Origin: Halobacillus amylolyticus
Lineage (GTDB): Bacteria > Bacillota > Bacilli > Bacillales > Halobacillaceae
Reading direction: 5' to 3'
DNA: 64,000 nt
NCBI RefSeq assembly: GCF_022921115.1
Contig: NZ_CP095075.1
Coordinates: 1,371,001 to 1,435,000 of the forward strand
Position numbers and translations under genes: made by a program. Below the pieces are notes generated by a model. That model had not been told where the DNA came from, did not search any database, and saw nothing but the letters and a program-made list of their open reading frames with translations. Positions 62,174 to 64,000 of this stretch are shown in pieces. How positions within the stretch are numbered: position 1 is the first letter of the stretch; each line of letters begins with the position of its first letter.

Positions 62174-63082
62174 TTATATCACGCCTGAATCGATCACTAA
62201 TCGAGGCGGCGACGCTGTGAGTTTCGCTTTTACTCCCAGTGGCACGCCAAAATTAGGCTGACAATGGCCGATGTGAAAATTCTCAACAACAGGGAAAGGC
62301 GCACAAACGAAGAAATCTTGCAGCACTTTTTTTATTTTCGCATATTCGTCTGGTTCCACTTGGAAGTTACCTATGACCACACCTTCGACCGCATCGAACA
62401 CCCCCGCCTGGTTGAGATGAGTAAGCATCGTATCAATCCGAAACGCAGGTTCTGCAACATCTTCAATCAGTAGGATGGCCCCATTCGTATTCACTTGATA
62501 AGGTGTTCCCAATCCATTGGTGAGCAGAGTTAGATTCCCTCCAACCAAACGCCCTTCTCCTGTGCCATGAGCTAGCGTGATGAGGGGCGATTTACGAGAG
62601 TCATAGGCCAGGGATTCTCCCGTGAATAAAGGCAGAAACGAGGATTCTGTCCCCACTGTTCTTTGTTCGTCATTCAGATCGGATGCCACCATCGGCCCGT
62701 GGAAAGTAACCAAGTCACTGAAGATTTGAATTGCATTAAGCAGATACGTAATGTTGCTATACCCCCAGAATATCTTAGGATTTCTCTGTATCTTTGCATA
62801 ATCAATCATAGGAGCAATTCTTGCTGTCCCGAATCCTCCACCAGCACAAAAGATTCCGCGGACAGCAGGATCACAAAAGGCCTCATGCAAGTCAGCAAGC
62901 CGCTTTTGATCGACAGCGACAAGGTCCTCCTCTACATCGAACACGTGTCGTCCAATGACGACATCAAGCCCCATTTTTTCAAATACACGTTTTCCCTGTA
63001 TCAGCTGCTTTTTGTCTGGTGGTCCAGCCGGTGCAATAACTGCTACCCGATCACCCTCTTGTAAGGCAAATGGTTTGATCAT
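62174..63082 (-). CDS. S66 murein peptide carboxypeptidase (YkfA-like)
   Basis: The 302-residue protein has VAVIAPAGPPDKKQL, DQKRLADLHEAFCDP, CAGGGFGTARIAPMIDY, KIFWGYSNITYL, RLVGGNLTLLTNGLGTPY and the late His motif HIGHCQPNFGVPLG. The elbow has Thr where many LD-carboxypeptidases have Ser; B. subtilis YkfA, as I recall, has the same GGFGT, so this is a subfamily trait. It likely cleaves murein tetrapeptides for recycling. It is a different S66 subgroup from the 1404-2369 gene. Confidence 0.87.
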   Translation of the reverse strand: MIKPFALQEGDRVAVIAPAGPPDKKQLIQGKRVFEKMGLDVVIGRHVFDVEEDLVAVDQKRLADLHEAFCDPAVRGIFCAGGGFGTARIAPMIDYAKIQRNPKIFWGYSNITYLLNAIQIFSDLVTFHGPMVASDLNDEQRTVGTESSFLPLFTGESLAYDSRKSPLITLAHGTGEGRLVGGNLTLLTNGLGTPYQVNTNGAILLIEDVAEPAFRIDTMLTHLNQAGVFDAVEGVVIGNFQVEPDEYAKIKKVLQDFFVCAPFPVVENFHIGHCQPNFGVPLGVKAKLTASPPRLVIDSGVI

Positions 63083-63353
63083 AAGCTTTCCTCACTTTCC
63101 TTACTCCTCACATTTGAATGTGGTTATCGGACTATTTCAGCTTGAAACTTAAAGATGCCCTGTCCATTCAATTCCTGAAAAGACATATTTTCCTTAATTT
63201 ACAATCCTCCTAACTTTAATTGCTAGTTGCACAATACTGCACCGATAATTCAATAGCGATTTGAAAAATTATTTTAAAATTCCTTGTAAATATTTTATCG
63301 TTAAATTAAGGATATTTAAACCTTTACCCCCAATATCCATAATTGCAGCAAAT

Positions 63354-63389
63354 AAAAAAAGAAGGCCCGATTGTGGACCTTCTTTTTTT
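63354..63389. terminator. Bidirectional terminator beside the integrase relic
   Basis: AAAAAAAGAAGGCC and GGACCTTCTTTTTTT form a stem of about 14 bp around CGATTGT. Confidence 0.85.
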
Positions 63390-63392
63390 AAA

Positions 63393-63900
63393 TTAGCTTT
63401 TCCACGGGGGAGACTTCCGATGTGTCCTTTGAATACATCGCTCGTAGTTCCGCATCATTTCGAGACTAGTGTGCCTGAGGAACGCTTGTAGGTTGAACAC
63501 GTCCGCTCCGTTTTATACCGACATTTTCACAAATGTATGTCGGAACGTCTCCATTCGTATAGAGTGATATAGCTTTGGAATTGTCGTTTCGTGAGCGGTT
63601 TACTGTCAATCGTAACGAATAGAGCCTCGTTGTCTAACTTCCCACGGATTGAGACGTATTTCCTTAACTGCGTTTTCATGTTCGATTGAATCGGAACGTG
63701 CCGCTCTTTGTAACCTTTTCCGTCTATCTTGACGAAGTTATATTGCCATTGAATATCGGATACTCTAATGCCAATAAGCTCCCGAGCTCTTACTCCCGTT
63801 TCGAGTAGGAATAGAAGTATCGTATAGTCCCCGCATACCCGTAAATATGGTTTGGTCGGGTTGAGCTAAGAGTAACGTAATTGGTCCCAATTGAACGTCT
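63393..63900 (-). pseudogene. Tyrosine recombinase (phage integrase family) relic
   Basis: Minus-strand fragments give LLFLLETGVRARELIGIRVSDI with the catalytic Arg, VKIDGKGYKERHVPI with the beta-hairpin Lys, then METFRHTFVKMSV and, after an in-frame TAA, NGADVFNLQAFLRHTSLEMM near the Tyr region. A frame change lies between ITLYEWRRS and the FRHTF box, and another near RGLYDT/RDYTI. The first box-II His appears as Glu (METFRH). The gene is dead and may extend past the window edge. It is the only mobile-element enzyme seen. Confidence 0.85.
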
Positions 63901-64000
63901 CAATACAAACATTTAATACTGCGCTGCACTTACCAACAATAAAGATATTTCCATAGATTGCGGTAAAGGTGTAGTTGAAGCAATCATTAATGTAAGGTAA

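Noticed and set aside
62174..63082. Loss of the catalytic Ser in the YkfA-like enzyme
   Set aside because: The Thr at the elbow appears to be normal for the YkfA subgroup, so it is not a defect.

Overview
The window looks like chromosomal DNA of a low-GC, endospore-forming member of the Bacillaceae, most likely a moderately halophilic genus such as Halobacillus; the genus is an inference. The grounds are the sporulation genes (spoVR, prkA, yhbH, a YhcN/YlaJ lipoprotein), the sigI-rsgI pair, the bmrC-bmrD exporter and the queG / yhbB / trmL / prkA / yhbH order, which resembles the yhb region of Bacillus subtilis as I remember it. Genes carry strong Shine-Dalgarno sites, often with GTG or TTG starts, and most are on the minus strand.

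Layout. 1-9 kb: an ABC-F ribosome-protection gene cut by the window edge, with a long folded leader; a MccF-like S66 peptidase, an SDR reductase, a YczE-type membrane protein, a D-amino acid transaminase, spoVR, a wrecked M3 peptidase and a spore lipoprotein. 9-17 kb: a NarL-type two-component pair whose regulator has an amber codon, a GNAT/nitrilase fusion, a DUF1499/flavoprotein fusion, and sigI-rsgI. 17-26 kb: an HtrA-like protease, bmrCD behind an attenuator leader and two inserted repeats, an aldo-keto reductase and helD. 27-40 kb: a MurG homologue, a MATE exporter, a 23-copy 21-bp tandem array, a ferritin-like protein, an aldehyde dehydrogenase, an SDR, a NupC transporter, a broken LysM-CAP gene, a purine permease, ydbS-ydbT and proC. 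40-57 kb: a probable orphan small RNA, yhbH, odhA-odhB with a cre site, prkA, lipM-lipA, envelope/spore-type proteins, a 31-residue membrane microprotein, trmL, yhbB, ogt, queG and an ABC-class ATPase. 58-64 kb: tRNA-Gly with a partial copy beside it, a FUSC-family exporter, a second S66 peptidase (YkfA type) and a decayed tyrosine recombinase at the right edge.

How the genes fit together. odhA-odhB needs lipoylated E2, and lipM-lipA, which make lipoate, lie 5 kb away. prkA, yhbH and spoVR, often neighbours in other bacteria, are all present but apart. Two antibiotic-response genes (the ABC-F gene and bmrCD) each sit behind a leader RNA with a short reading frame and competing hairpins, which is the architecture of drug-induced attenuation.

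The less ordinary content is intergenic: three families of tandem repeats with a period near 21 bp (two helical turns), a MITE-like family with inverted ends matching TGTTCAAAAAGTC, paired palindromic terminators, and two short orphan transcription units (a ~90-nt RNA and a 31-aa peptide). No CRISPR array, intact prophage, complete insertion sequence or recognisable defence island was found.
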